Shown: positions 9,664 to 18,743, counted from the first letter of the stretch. The stretch: 64,000 bases of DNA from an uncultured Bacilli bacterium (GCA_934141575.1 CAKPCJ010000002.1:10231-74230); one strand, 5' to 3'. Made by a program: numbers and translations. The notes: generated by a model not told the origin, from the sequence alone.

Positions 9664-9691
9664 CAATGAATGAATAATCATTGATTTTTTT
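9664..9691. terminator. Intrinsic terminator between converging genes
   Basis: CAATGA (9664-9669) pairs with TCATTG (9678-9683) around an 8-nt loop and is followed by a T run on the plus strand. It serves the HD-domain gene and lies at the stop of the converging kinase-like gene. Confidence 0.65.
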
Positions 9692-10421
9692 ATCTTCTAA
9701 AATAATCTATTGGCTTCCTAACAGATCCTAATTTTTTTGAAAGTTCATGTACAACTTCAGTGTTTTCATCAATTTTAATTTCTGATAGTTCAGCTATCTT
9801 TTGAACAATATCCAAGTAATACATCTTAAAAGTTTTATAATCTAGCTTGCGAACTATACAATCTAAACAAATATCTCTAAATAAAGTTAATAATTCTCTT
9901 TTATTATGAGTTTTTAAAACATCCTCAGGTAATTTTGTTAAATTAAAGCAATCAGGATCAATAATAACTATAGAATTCTTGCCAAGAATTGCATTCTCAC
10001 GTTTAACATCATGAACTATTATTGAATGTTTTGTAAATATTTCAAACAATGCTTCAAGTTCTTTAAAATTATCAATAAGATAATCAATCTCCATTTCCAA
10101 AACATTTACAGAATCATTAGGGTAATACTTCGCTGTATATGCATCAATATGAAACTTAGAAATACTCATTTTATAAGTAAAAAGTGTAAGCAATGTCATA
10201 TCACTATAAACATCATAAAGTTCAACTAAATGGGGATTATCTATACATTTCAATGTGTCAAAAATTGACTGTTTTAATCTATATCTAGATTCTGTTTCAA
10301 AATAATATTTTTTAAGCATTATATGCCCATCAGTAAATATTTTTCCACAATCACCATGATTTACATATATCATTAAATCCATATCAATTTTTGCTTTTTC
10401 ACAATTTCTATCATATAACAT
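9690..10421 (-). CDS. Small protein-kinase-like protein (catalytic residues kept)
   Basis: A 243-residue protein with the key positions of the protein kinase fold. A candidate ATP-binding lysine is K37/K38 after a short Gly-poor loop. The catalytic loop 'HDVKREN' gives D138, K140 and N143, and a D155-P-D stands where kinases have DFG. The fold is close to minimal in size, so substrate-binding parts of the C lobe are reduced. Relatives could be Ser/Thr kinases or small-molecule phosphotransferases; I cannot tell which. AAGGAG lies 11 nt before the ATG. It is the last of four same-strand orphan genes (9690-12297), each apparently transcribed alone. Confidence 0.6.
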   Translation of the reverse strand: MLYDRNCEKAKIDMDLMIYVNHGDCGKIFTDGHIMLKKYYFETESRYRLKQSIFDTLKCIDNPHLVELYDVYSDMTLLTLFTYKMSISKFHIDAYTAKYYPNDSVNVLEMEIDYLIDNFKELEALFEIFTKHSIIVHDVKRENAILGKNSIVIIDPDCFNLTKLPEDVLKTHNKRELLTLFRDICLDCIVRKLDYKTFKMYYLDIVQKIAELSEIKIDENTEVVHELSKKLGSVRKPIDYFRR

Positions 10422-10479
10422 AACTACAATTACTCCTTAATAACAAAGTATTATATCACACAATATATAAAAAACAACT

Positions 10480-11181
10480 TTAGTTACTAATGTATTTATA
10501 ATACTTAGATAAAAATGGTAAGCTATTCTCAACAAACGCAATATTTCTTTCAATCATAAACATTAATATTTTATTAGCGTTAACAGAATCATTATATTGT
10601 AACATCGAAATTTTGCTAGGAGCTATATTAATATTAAAAAAAGTGTGCATATTCCAAGGCTCTTGTTTAGAGTTATTTACGTTACTATCATATGAATATA
10701 TATATTTTAATTGATTTCTTGAATACTTTTGATTTTTAACTTCATCTATATCATCATATGAAAAATCCTTTCCCTCTTCCAAATTTAAAACTAAAAAAAC
10801 ACTATTTTCCAAAATATTTTTTAGTTTTTTTATAGCATAATTTATCTTACTATCTCGTTTTATCCAATTTTTAAATATAGTATCAACTACAATTCTTGGA
10901 AAACAGGGATTAGTCATGCAAAATATTCCACATCTATATATAAAAGTATTTTTTGGTCTTAAAATAAGCCACTTAATCCAAGCATCCATCAATATCAATA
11001 CATTTTTTTCACCAATAGAAAAAAATACCTTTCTACTTTTCTCTATTCCTTTTGAATTTTTACCTATTCTTGGTTCTAGTCCGTTTCTAAAAATTGATTG
11101 TATATTAGAAGAATTTGTATAATGAAAAAATGAAGATTCCAAATCAATTTCACTAACCTGTTTAAATCTTATTTCATCCAC
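10480..11181 (-). CDS. Unknown protein, possible ADP-ribosyltransferase-like fold
   Basis: A 233-residue cytoplasmic protein. Near the N terminus (about 18-55) it reads 'FFHYTNSSNIQSIFRNGLEP', followed by basic residues and 'VFFSIG'. That resembles the start of ART-fold domains (an H-Y-T strand, a helix ending in an NG turn, then a 'VYFS'-like strand), as in RNA 2'-phosphotransferase Tpt1 and many bacterial ARTs. The later catalytic Tyr and Glu of the H-Y-E triad could not be placed with confidence. Its neighbours on both sides are kinase-like genes. The ART assignment is inference from one segment; the gene itself is clearly real. Confidence 0.4.
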   Translation of the reverse strand: MDEIRFKQVSEIDLESSFFHYTNSSNIQSIFRNGLEPRIGKNSKGIEKSRKVFFSIGEKNVLILMDAWIKWLILRPKNTFIYRCGIFCMTNPCFPRIVVDTIFKNWIKRDSKINYAIKKLKNILENSVFLVLNLEEGKDFSYDDIDEVKNQKYSRNQLKYIYSYDSNVNNSKQEPWNMHTFFNINIAPSKISMLQYNDSVNANKILMFMIERNIAFVENSLPFLSKYYKYISN

Positions 11182-11209
11182 TATACATCACCAATCAACA
11201 TTATAGCAT

Positions 11210-11869
11210 TTATTTAACTTTTATTGAATCAATAAAATTAGATAAAGTAGAATACGAAATAGTTTTACCACAAATATCATTAATAATACTTTGATTTAAC
11301 ATTTTAGTTACTAAATAATCTTCTAACTTCTTTGACAATGGCTTCAATATAAAATCTGGATATATAAGTTCCAAGATAATATTTAAATACAACCTGAGTA
11401 CAAACGCTAATCTTTCCTTTTTAGAATCATTAGCGATTTCTGTTGTATAAGTATCTAAATCTACTATTTTTGCATCGTTGCCACTAACAAGAATACCATC
11501 AATATTAAAATCCATGGGATAAATTTCATTATTAGTTAGCTCTTCTAAATTTTTTAATACTAATTTTATAATACTAATTTTAGTTTTATTCGATAATTCA
11601 GTTAAACTAGACAAAGTTTTATATTCTTCAAAATAAGGAATTTGTACACCAGCAAGCTTATCATTTTCCAAAATAATGCCAGTTGGTAACACAGTACCTT
11701 TAAGATTACGTTGTTTTGAAGTCAAGCATAATAAATGATATATACTACTTACATTATTGGTATTATATAACTTATATAAGTCATTACCAACTATATAAAG
11801 TTTAGATTCAGAGCCACAAAAATCATGTTTCTTTAAATCAAAATTTTCATTTAATTGAATAAAATTCAT
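11210..11869 (-). CDS. Degenerate protein-kinase-like protein
   Basis: A 219-residue protein with a kinase-like outline: 'GSESKLYIVG' (about 19-28) resembles the glycine-rich region, K33 in 'LYKLY' could be the ATP lysine, and 'VDLD' (about 136-139) stands in the DFG position. The catalytic loop is altered to 'PMDFNIDGIL': the aspartate (D120) is kept, but the conserved lysine is Asn and the metal-binding Asn is Gly. It may be a pseudokinase or an atypical phosphotransferase. A hairpin covers its ribosome binding site (11877-11899). It is adjacent to the ART-like gene and one gene away from a second, more complete kinase-like protein. Confidence 0.5.
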   Translation of the reverse strand: MNFIQLNENFDLKKHDFCGSESKLYIVGNDLYKLYNTNNVSSIYHLLCLTSKQRNLKGTVLPTGIILENDKLAGVQIPYFEEYKTLSSLTELSNKTKISIIKLVLKNLEELTNNEIYPMDFNIDGILVSGNDAKIVDLDTYTTEIANDSKKERLAFVLRLYLNIILELIYPDFILKPLSKKLEDYLVTKMLNQSIINDICGKTISYSTLSNFIDSIKVK

Positions 11870-11876
11870 AATAAAA

Positions 11877-11899
11877 CCCCTTACAAAAATTTGTAGAGG
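11877..11899 (-). promoter_or_regulatory. Hairpin covering the ribosome binding site of the kinase-like gene
   Basis: On the minus strand CCTCTACAA pairs, with one bulged A and one G-T pair, with TTGTAAGGGG. The AAGGGG ribosome binding site of the ATG at 11869 is fully inside the stem. Four T follow it, so it could instead act as a weak terminator for the gene at 11932-12297. Confidence 0.45.
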
Positions 11900-11931
11900 T
11901 TATACTAACACTTTAAAATAAATATGTCAAA

Positions 11932-12297
11932 TTAAACATTTTCAAACAATAATCTAATTTGCTCACTATCATCATTAAAACTAATTAACTCTTCTTTTTC
12001 AACTTCTACTATATATTTAATAAAATACTTATCATTTACATGATAATAGTACAACTTATCGTACATACTATCAAAGTTTGCACAAGATGAAGTTATTTCT
12101 TCAATATCATAAACTTTTCCTATATTATCCAATTTTTGCAAATAATCTCTATTAGGAATCTCACTACTATTACCATTACTATCAAAAACTAAAAAATATC
12201 TCTTGTATTTGCTGCCATCGATTTTATACTGTAAAAATTTTTCGTTAAATATATACTCATCAATAATAGAATATTTGTAATTCTTTTCATATATCAT
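11932..12297 (-). CDS. Hypothetical protein
   Basis: A 121-residue acidic protein rich in Tyr, Asp and Asn, with no membrane helix or signal peptide and no motif that I recognise. A GGTGATG sequence precedes the ATG. It is the promoter-proximal gene of the run of four same-strand orphan genes that includes two kinase-like proteins, and it lies just downstream of the tRNA-Leu gene and its terminator. Codon usage looks like that of its neighbours. Confidence 0.6.
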   Translation of the reverse strand: MIYEKNYKYSIIDEYIFNEKFLQYKIDGSKYKRYFLVFDSNGNSSEIPNRDYLQKLDNIGKVYDIEEITSSCANFDSMYDKLYYYHVNDKYFIKYIVEVEKEELISFNDDSEQIRLLFENV

Positions 12298-12324
12298 ATA
12301 ATATTCATCACCATCTAACTAAAC

Positions 12325-12349
12325 AAAAAGCTAACTACAACTAGTTAGC
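12325..12349 (-). terminator. Intrinsic terminator after tRNA-Leu
   Basis: Perfect 8-bp stem (GCTAACTA at 12330-12337 with TAGTTAGC at 12342-12349), 4-nt loop and five T in the minus direction. Confidence 0.8.
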
Positions 12350-12387
12350 ATTTATAAGTAAGCCTAAAAATAAGCATTAAACCATAA

Positions 12388-12472
12388 TGGTGCCCATAGT
12401 CGGACTCGAACCGACATGAATTTCTTCGCACGATTTTGAGTCGTGTGCGTCTACCAATTCCGCCATACGGGC
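12388..12472 (-). tRNA. tRNA-Leu (anticodon CAA)
   Basis: 85-nt cloverleaf with encoded CCA. The acceptor stem GCCCGTA pairs with TATGGGC (one G-T pair), discriminator A, anticodon loop CTCAAAA between CACGA and TCGTG, a long class II variable arm, and a T arm with GGTTCGAGTCC. Reads UUG codons. Confidence 0.96.
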
Positions 12473-12513
12473 ATATAGACATTATAACATAAGATATTAT
12501 AAATTGCTATACT

Positions 12514-13086
12514 TTATTGAACGATTTCCTCAATTTCTTCTTTATACTTAGTATCAAATATAGAACTTTCAACAGCTTCACTAACAACATTATCAAATTT
12601 TGGAAGTTCATCTTTACTTGCCAAATTAAAATAATCCAAGAATTTATCTGTTGTTTTATAAAGGTTTGGTCTTCCAGGAAGTTCAGATTTACCAGCTTCG
12701 CATATCAACCCTTTAAGTACCAATTTTCTAACTAACTGGCTACTACTAACTCCCCTTATTTGATCAACTTCTATCCTAGTAACTGGTTCATTATACGCTA
12801 TCACTGCTAATGTCTCAAGCGCTGCCTGTGATAAAGTATTACTTGTTGCCTCTACTAGTTTCTTATAATATGAAGCATATTCTTTTTTTGTAACAAGTTT
12901 ATATTTATTTCCTAAAAACACTAAACTTATACCTCTATTTTCATTATTATAATCTTTAGAAAGTTCATCTATAATTTCTGTAACAATATCATCAGAAACA
13001 TCTAAAACTTCACATATTTCTTCTTTTGATAATCCCTCATCGCCAACTATAAATAAAAGTCCTTCCAAAATTGGCTTAAACTTCAT
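12514..13086 (-). CDS. scpB: Segregation and condensation protein B
   Basis: Winged-helix dimer that joins ScpA and SMC to form the bacterial condensin needed for chromosome segregation. Typical ScpB features are the N-terminal 'EGLLFIVGDEGLS', the core 'LSQAALETLAVIAYNEPVTR' and 'GRPNLYKTTDKFLDYF' (about 140-155). The ATG at 13086 is chosen because GGGTGG lies 5 nt upstream; the frame opens at a GTG at 13095. It overlaps the end of scpA, so the two are translationally coupled. The partner smc gene is elsewhere in the window (29531-32473). Confidence 0.95.
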   Translation of the reverse strand: MKFKPILEGLLFIVGDEGLSKEEICEVLDVSDDIVTEIIDELSKDYNNENRGISLVFLGNKYKLVTKKEYASYYKKLVEATSNTLSQAALETLAVIAYNEPVTRIEVDQIRGVSSSQLVRKLVLKGLICEAGKSELPGRPNLYKTTDKFLDYFNLASKDELPKFDNVVSEAVESSIFDTKYKEEIEEIVQ

Positions 13087-13816
13087 TATTACCACCCTTT
13101 TTCAAAATTAGTATTTGATCAAAATTTGCATCCTGTTTTATTTCCAAACTAGATTCTTTAGCCATCTCAAGTATAGTTAAAAATGTTACTACAACATAAT
13201 CCTTAGTCATAATATCAAAAAGTTCATCAAAATAAACCCTTTTCTTTTTTTCTAAGATACTTGCTACTTGTTTTTTTCTCTCAACTACAGATATTTCTTT
13301 TTTAGATATATACGTATTAAGAGGCCTATTTAATTGTTTCTTGTTAAGTAATTCTTGAAAAGCCTGAATTAATATATTAACATCTTTGCTATTTTCAGGA
13401 TCTATTATTTCATCTTCAATATATTCTTTCATATCATCCGGTTGCTTAGTAAATATAAAGCTTCTAGTTAGTTCTAAATCTCTAAATTTTGTACTCATCT
13501 CTTTATACTGTTTATATTCGACTAATCTTTTTATCAATTGTTCTTTGGGATCTTCTATATACTCATCATTATCATCAACTGCCGTTTGTTTTGGAAGCAA
13601 CGATCTTGATTTCATTTCTATTAGCTCAGCTGCCATAACTAAATAAGTAGATGCTATTGTTAAATTTAACTCTTGCATTTTTTCAATGTAATCCATATAC
13701 TGAGTTACAACTCTTTCTATTGATATGTCATAAATATCTATGTCATCTTGTTTTATTAAATGAAGTAACAAATCAAGAGGCCCCTCAAATTCATCTATCT
13801 TAACAGTATAATCCAT
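13076..13816 (-). CDS. scpA: Segregation and condensation protein A
   Basis: Kleisin subunit bridging the SMC heads. The N terminus 'FEGPLDLLLHLIKQDDIDIYDI' region (given here in part) is diagnostic, with the linker 'MAAELIEMKSRSLLP' (about 66-80) and a C-terminal winged helix (about 180-240) that binds the SMC head. At 246 residues it is of usual size. First gene of scpA-scpB, with scpB starting inside its 3' end. Confidence 0.95.
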   Translation of the reverse strand: MDYTVKIDEFEGPLDLLLHLIKQDDIDIYDISIERVVTQYMDYIEKMQELNLTIASTYLVMAAELIEMKSRSLLPKQTAVDDNDEYIEDPKEQLIKRLVEYKQYKEMSTKFRDLELTRSFIFTKQPDDMKEYIEDEIIDPENSKDVNILIQAFQELLNKKQLNRPLNTYISKKEISVVERKKQVASILEKKKRVYFDELFDIMTKDYVVVTFLTILEMAKESSLEIKQDANFDQILILKKGGNNEV

Positions 13817-13848
13817 ATAAATACCTCAAATCTACATATAATTATATC

Positions 13849-13872
13849 AAAAAATACCACTTAAATGGTATT
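13849..13872 (-). terminator. Intrinsic terminator after the tail-anchored repeat protein
   Basis: AATACCA (13853-13859) pairs with TGGTATT (13866-13872), 6-nt loop, with a T run in the minus direction. It overlaps the stop codon at 13871 and separates this gene from scpA. Confidence 0.7.
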
Positions 13873-14890
13873 ATTTTTTAAAGTTATCAAAAATTTTATT
13901 TATATCTGGAAAAAAACTTATAAGTAAAATTAATAGTGCAAAAAATATTATCATTCCTACCATTTCATATGTTTTCCTGCTAGAATTTTGTTTCTTTATA
14001 TTTGCATCTATTTCATCTTGTCTATTATATATAGGTATTGCTCCCCTTCCAGTATCAAAATCTACATTCGTACTCAAATTCTGATTAGTAAGATTATCAG
14101 AATTAGAATTTTGTCCTATATTTATTTCTTGCTTTTTATCAAGACCACTTGGCATGTCTTCGCTACTGTTTTTCATATCATCAAAAATAAATCTAGTAAC
14201 CACTGTTTCAGTTGGAGTTTTTCCATCATTAAAGGTGTCGACATTGTTAGTATCATATTGCATCATTCCAGCTGTATTATATGTTTCAGGTACCTCTGGT
14301 TCTTCAACATTTTCCTGAACTTTTTCCTTTTCAACATTTTCATCAGCATTATACTCCATCATACCTTCACTATCAAATTCTGTTTTTTCTGGAATATAAT
14401 CACTCTTATTATTTGGATCGTATGGAGATATAACATAATCACCATCAGTTTGTAAATCATTATGAAGCATCGGATCATAATCCATAAAATCATCACTATA
14501 CGTAACTTCCTTTGGTACCTCCACTTTAGTTTCAACAGGATTTTTCTCTTTATTTACCTCTGGAGTTGCAGTTTTTAAGGCTTCTTCATAACTTTCTGAC
14601 TTCTCATCATCATACATATAAGCTAAAGTATTATCAACATTATTATTTACTTGTTCTCTATTAGAAGTACTATATACAGGAGTACCATAATTTTCAACTT
14701 GATTTCTATTTGAAGAACTATAAACCAACCTACTACCATCCGGATTAATATATTGATTATCTTGCTGTATAAATTGATCTCTATTGGAATTAGTATAAAC
14801 AGGTGTTCCATAATTATTATTTTCTACATTATTTTTTGATGACACATCCTTAAAATCATCATCATCCAACATCTCAAAATCATCATTCAT
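13871..14890 (-). CDS. Acidic repeat protein with C-terminal membrane anchor
   Basis: A 339-residue protein with no recognised domain. It begins with a very acidic stretch and then has three copies of a motif of the form YGTPVYxxSNRxQ (about residues 27-39, 52-65 and 68-81 from the chosen ATG; the second copy is degenerate). Later it has repeated 'GMMxYD/N' units (about 175-220). A single hydrophobic helix near the C terminus (about 312-332) is followed by a short polar end. With no signal peptide, it would be tail-anchored with a long disordered cytoplasmic region. The ATG at 14890 lies 8 nt after AGGAGG; the frame extends to a GTG at 14899. Confidence 0.7.
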   Translation of the reverse strand: MNDDFEMLDDDDFKDVSSKNNVENNNYGTPVYTNSNRDQFIQQDNQYINPDGSRLVYSSSNRNQVENYGTPVYSTSNREQVNNNVDNTLAYMYDDEKSESYEEALKTATPEVNKEKNPVETKVEVPKEVTYSDDFMDYDPMLHNDLQTDGDYVISPYDPNNKSDYIPEKTEFDSEGMMEYNADENVEKEKVQENVEEPEVPETYNTAGMMQYDTNNVDTFNDGKTPTETVVTRFIFDDMKNSSEDMPSGLDKKQEINIGQNSNSDNLTNQNLSTNVDFDTGRGAIPIYNRQDEIDANIKKQNSSRKTYEMVGMIIFFALLILLISFFPDINKIFDNFKK

Positions 14891-14987
14891 GGTGCACACC
14901 TCCTAGTATTAATTATTATAACACAAAATAATAAATTTTACTTGATTTTTTTGCTATTTATTTTAAAATTATATTAGGTGATTATTT

Positions 14988-15296
14988 TTGAAACAATTTA
15001 ATATGGTGGATGAAGAATTTATATGTGAAAAATGTGGAGAAAAAATAAACAAACTAAATTACACTGCAAGAGACCATTGTAATAAATGTTTATACTCTAA
15101 ACATGTAGATATCAATCCTGGTGATAGAGCAAATTCGTGTAAAGGTCTTCTTAAACCAATAGGAATAGAAAAATTTAAAGATACATATAAAATAATATAC
15201 AAATGTGAAAAATGTGGTCAATTGCATAAAAATATTGTTGCTTCCGACGATAATTTTGACTTAATAATAGATTTATCTGTAAATAAAAACTTCTAG
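14988..15296 (+). CDS. RNHCP zinc-ribbon protein
   Basis: A 102-residue protein with two CxxC zinc knuckles. The order 'FICEKCG', 'ARDHCNKCLYSKHVD', 'PGDRANSCKG', 'KCEKCG' and 'DDNFDL' matches the RNHCP domain (PF12647), a small family of unknown function, possibly RNA-binding. The start is the TTG at 14988, with TAGGTG 7 nt upstream; the first in-frame ATG at 15003 would lose four residues before the domain and has poorer spacing. Monocistronic, with a terminator at its end. Confidence 0.87.
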   Translation: MKQFNMVDEEFICEKCGEKINKLNYTARDHCNKCLYSKHVDINPGDRANSCKGLLKPIGIEKFKDTYKIIYKCEKCGQLHKNIVASDDNFDLIIDLSVNKNF

Positions 15297-15315
15297 TCTA
15301 AACTAGGAGCTTTTT
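15290..15315. terminator. Bidirectional intrinsic terminator
   Basis: CTTCTAGT (15290-15297) pairs with ACTAGGAG (15302-15309, one G-T pair) around CTAA. There is a T run on the plus side and an A run before it, so it serves both the RNHCP gene and the converging CDF transporter gene. Confidence 0.75.
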
Positions 15316-16166
15316 ATTGGATTTATATGAATAATAACATATTTAATTTTCAATTCACTTTTACTTTTTAGTTTGTCTTCAACTTGATGTGCTATAGAAT
15401 GCGCATCTATTAAAGAAGTATCTTCATTAACCGATATTTGAATTTTTGCCTCATTATAGCTACCGAATTTTATAATATCAATATTATCAATTAATTTTAC
15501 ACCAGAAACACTCTTAATAATATTCTTTACATCACTTAAATAATTTTCATCAGCCTCTACTTCGCCTAAAATTAAATTAATATTCAATCTAAGTATAGAT
15601 ATACCTGTTTTTATAATAAATAACCCTATCAATATAGTGGAAATCATATCTGTATATTTAAAAATTGATATTTTATCTGAAAATTGAATTAACAATGACG
15701 AAATTAAAACCACTATAGAAGATATAACATCCATGGAACTTTCTTTGCCGCTAGATATTAATATTTGATTATTCATTTTTCCACCCATTACGCATAAATA
15801 TTTTGCAATGAAAAATTTAACAACTATCGTTACTATAGAAGCATAAACAACTATAATACTTGGTATTTCATTAGACCCACTATTGAAAACAAGTGCTAAT
15901 CCGAGTACTAATATAACTATACCAATTATTATACTAGTTACATATTCAAGCCTTCCATGACCATATGGATGCTCCTTATCAGCAGGTTTATCAGACAACT
16001 TTGAACCGACCATAGCAACAACATCGGTAGCCAAATCAGATAAAGAATGCACGCCATCTGCTAAAAGAGCATTTGACTTTCCAATAAAACCTATAATAAA
16101 TTTAATAAATACTAAAACTGTATTAACAATAAAACTTTTAAGTAATACAGTAGTAACCTTATTCAA
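15303..16166 (-). CDS. Cation diffusion facilitator (CDF) family transporter
   Basis: Inner-membrane divalent cation/proton antiporter that removes Zn, Fe or Mn ions. It has about six membrane helices in the first 205 residues, the metal site 'ADGVHSLSDLATD' (about 36-48), the loop 'KEHPYGHGRLE' (about 64-74), and a second site in the later helices with 'SSGKESSMDV' (about 137-146). The soluble C-terminal dimerisation domain covers about 205-287. Length 287 is typical of FieF/YeaB-like members. It lies 12 nt downstream of polA on the same strand and may be cotranscribed with it. Confidence 0.9.
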   Translation of the reverse strand: MNKVTTVLLKSFIVNTVLVFIKFIIGFIGKSNALLADGVHSLSDLATDVVAMVGSKLSDKPADKEHPYGHGRLEYVTSIIIGIVILVLGLALVFNSGSNEIPSIIVVYASIVTIVVKFFIAKYLCVMGGKMNNQILISSGKESSMDVISSIVVLISSLLIQFSDKISIFKYTDMISTILIGLFIIKTGISILRLNINLILGEVEADENYLSDVKNIIKSVSGVKLIDNIDIIKFGSYNEAKIQISVNEDTSLIDAHSIAHQVEDKLKSKSELKIKYVIIHINPIKSS

Positions 16167-16178
16167 TATACCACATCC

Positions 16179-18743
16179 CTATTTTAATTCATACCAATTA
16201 TTACCACTATCAATTTCAACAACCAATGGTACAGAAAGTTTATAAGTATTTTCCATAGTTTCCTTTACTATTTTTTCAATTTCTTCTCTTTCTTCATTAA
16301 CAACATTAAACATGAGCTCATCATGTATTTGGATAATCATTTTACTTTTTAACCCTTTTTCTTTTATTTTCTGATAAATTTCTATCATAGCCTTTTTTAT
16401 TATATCTGCACTTGTTCCTTGAATAGGAGTATTCAATGCCATTCTCTCGCCACTGCTTCTTATCATATAATTAGTATTTTTAAGTTCATCTATTACTCTT
16501 CTCCTGCCCATTAAAGTAGTCACTGTAAATGTTTCATACGCCTTTTTTATAACCTTATCCATGTATTCTTTAACACCAGGGTATTCTTCAAAATACTTAT
16601 TCATAAATTTTTTAGCATTAGCGGGCGAAATGCCTATATCCTCTGACAATCCAAAAGCACTTATACCATATATTATGCCAAAGTTTACTGCTTTAGCATG
16701 TCTTCGCATATCTTTTGTAACAGCTTCTATTGGTACATCAAAGATATCAGAAGCAGTTTTAGTATGTATATCTATTCCGTTAATAAATGCACTTTTAAGT
16801 TCATCAACTCCAGAATAATGAGCGAGTATTCTAAGTTCAATCTGAGAATAATCACTAGTTATAAATATACTATTATCTTCAGGAATAAAGCACTTTCTAA
16901 CTAACCTACCAACCTCATATCTAATAGGAATATTTTGAAGATTAGGTTCACTAGAAGAAAGACGACCTGTTCTAGTAAGTGTTTGATTGAATATAGTATG
17001 AATTTTTCCATCTTCCATTATATAAGGTTTTAATCCAACAATATAAGTCCCATATAATTTAGTAAGCATTCTATATTCAATAATTTTAGGTATAATTGGA
17101 TGTTTATCGATCATCTTGGCTAAAACATCTGCATTTGTTGAATATCCACTCTTGGTTTTTTTACTACTTGGAAGGGACAATTTTTCAAATAAAACTTCAC
17201 CTAATTGTTTAGGAGATGAAATATTAAACTTTGTACCTGCCAAATCATAAATTTCATCTGAAATCATTTCTATTTTTACTTCAAATTCTTCTTTCATTTT
17301 ATCCAAAGTATCAATATTTACCCTAATTCCAGTACTTTCCATATCCTCTAACACATATGTTAACGGAAGCTCTAAATCAGTATATAAATAACACATATTC
17401 TCATTATTTAATTTATTCTTCAACTTGTCATTTGTTTCATACAAAAACAAACACTTTTTAACACTAGAATTTATAAATTTATCCTCATCATGTAATACAT
17501 TTTCATTAAAATCAATATTATACTCAAATTGGTTTGCTAAATAAGCAACATCATCTTTCAAATTATAATTAAGTAAATAAGCCTCAATCATAATATCATC
17601 TACATCTTTAAGTTCTATGTTAAATCTTCTCAAAATGCTTAACATTTTTTTTAAATCATATGTTACTTTAAAATATTGTTTATATTTATCAACAACCTTA
17701 CCAACTAAACTTTTATCAACATAGTAAAATTTACTACCATCATAAATACTCATTCCAACTATATTTGCAAAATGATAATTTATATTGTCTAGCTCTATCA
17801 AAAATGCTGAATCACTATCTATTGATATATCACTTAAATCATTAACACGAATTAAATTTATATTTTTTTCTTCTACTTTATTTGATTCATATTTTTTTAC
17901 AAAAGAAAAAAATTCTAATTCTTTATACTTTTCTATTAATTCATCACTTACTATATTTTCATATTTTAAATCCTCTAAAGTAAAATCAAGTGGAACCTCT
18001 CTATATATAGTAACCAATTCTTTACTAATCATTGCATCTTCTTTACCTAACAATAATTTTTCTTTTGTTTTACCACCAATGCTATCTATATTATCATAAA
18101 TATTTTCAACAGTTTTATACTCGCTCAAAAGCTTTAAAGCTCCCTTTTCGCCTATCCCATTTACACCCTTTATATTATCTGAGGAATCTCCTGCAATCGC
18201 TTTTAGATCAATCATGTTAATTGGTTCAATACCATATATTTCATAAAATTTATCACGATTCATCATAATGCAATCATTTTGCTTTAAATGTTTTACAACT
18301 ATTTTATCAGAAATAAGTTGCAATAAATCTTTATCACTACTAACTATAGTTCCAATGTAATCATTGCTTTTATCTATCCATGAAGAAAGTGTACCAATTA
18401 TATCATCCGCCTCATAATTGTCTATTTCAAACCATTTAATCTTCATTAAAGTTAATAGCTCTTTAACAATTTTAAACTGTTGTTTAAGATCATCTGGAGT
18501 TTCTATTCTTCCACCCTTATAAAAATCATATTTAGCATGCCTAAAAGTTTTTCCCTTATCAAACGCTATCAACATATATTCTGGTTTATCTTCTTGAATT
18601 ATTTTATTTATCATATTTATAAAACCATAAAGTGCATTTGTAGGAATGCCCTTAGAATTTTTCATTATGTTTCCAGAATACATAGTTGCGTAATAGCTTC
18701 TGAACATTAAATTATTTCCATCTATTAAAACTACTTTCTTCAT
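16179..18743 (-). CDS. polA: DNA polymerase I
   Basis: Repair and Okazaki-fragment polymerase. The N-terminal 5'-3' exonuclease domain (about 1-290) begins 'VVLIDGNNLMFRSYYA' and keeps 'GDSSDNIKGVNGIG'. The middle domain occupies the 3'-5' exonuclease position but reads 'AFLIELDNINY' where a proofreading enzyme has DxE, so proofreading is probably absent, as in Bacillus PolI. The polymerase domain has motif A 'DYSQIELRILAH', motif B 'RRHAKAVNFGIIYG' and motif C 'QIHDEL'. The start is taken as the ATG at 18743, 5 nt after GGGTGA; the frame opens slightly earlier at 18752. Confidence 0.97.
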   Translation of the reverse strand: MKKVVLIDGNNLMFRSYYATMYSGNIMKNSKGIPTNALYGFINMINKIIQEDKPEYMLIAFDKGKTFRHAKYDFYKGGRIETPDDLKQQFKIVKELLTLMKIKWFEIDNYEADDIIGTLSSWIDKSNDYIGTIVSSDKDLLQLISDKIVVKHLKQNDCIMMNRDKFYEIYGIEPINMIDLKAIAGDSSDNIKGVNGIGEKGALKLLSEYKTVENIYDNIDSIGGKTKEKLLLGKEDAMISKELVTIYREVPLDFTLEDLKYENIVSDELIEKYKELEFFSFVKKYESNKVEEKNINLIRVNDLSDISIDSDSAFLIELDNINYHFANIVGMSIYDGSKFYYVDKSLVGKVVDKYKQYFKVTYDLKKMLSILRRFNIELKDVDDIMIEAYLLNYNLKDDVAYLANQFEYNIDFNENVLHDEDKFINSSVKKCLFLYETNDKLKNKLNNENMCYLYTDLELPLTYVLEDMESTGIRVNIDTLDKMKEEFEVKIEMISDEIYDLAGTKFNISSPKQLGEVLFEKLSLPSSKKTKSGYSTNADVLAKMIDKHPIIPKIIEYRMLTKLYGTYIVGLKPYIMEDGKIHTIFNQTLTRTGRLSSSEPNLQNIPIRYEVGRLVRKCFIPEDNSIFITSDYSQIELRILAHYSGVDELKSAFINGIDIHTKTASDIFDVPIEAVTKDMRRHAKAVNFGIIYGISAFGLSEDIGISPANAKKFMNKYFEEYPGVKEYMDKVIKKAYETFTVTTLMGRRRVIDELKNTNYMIRSSGERMALNTPIQGTSADIIKKAMIEIYQKIKEKGLKSKMIIQIHDELMFNVVNEEREEIEKIVKETMENTYKLSVPLVVEIDSGNNWYELK

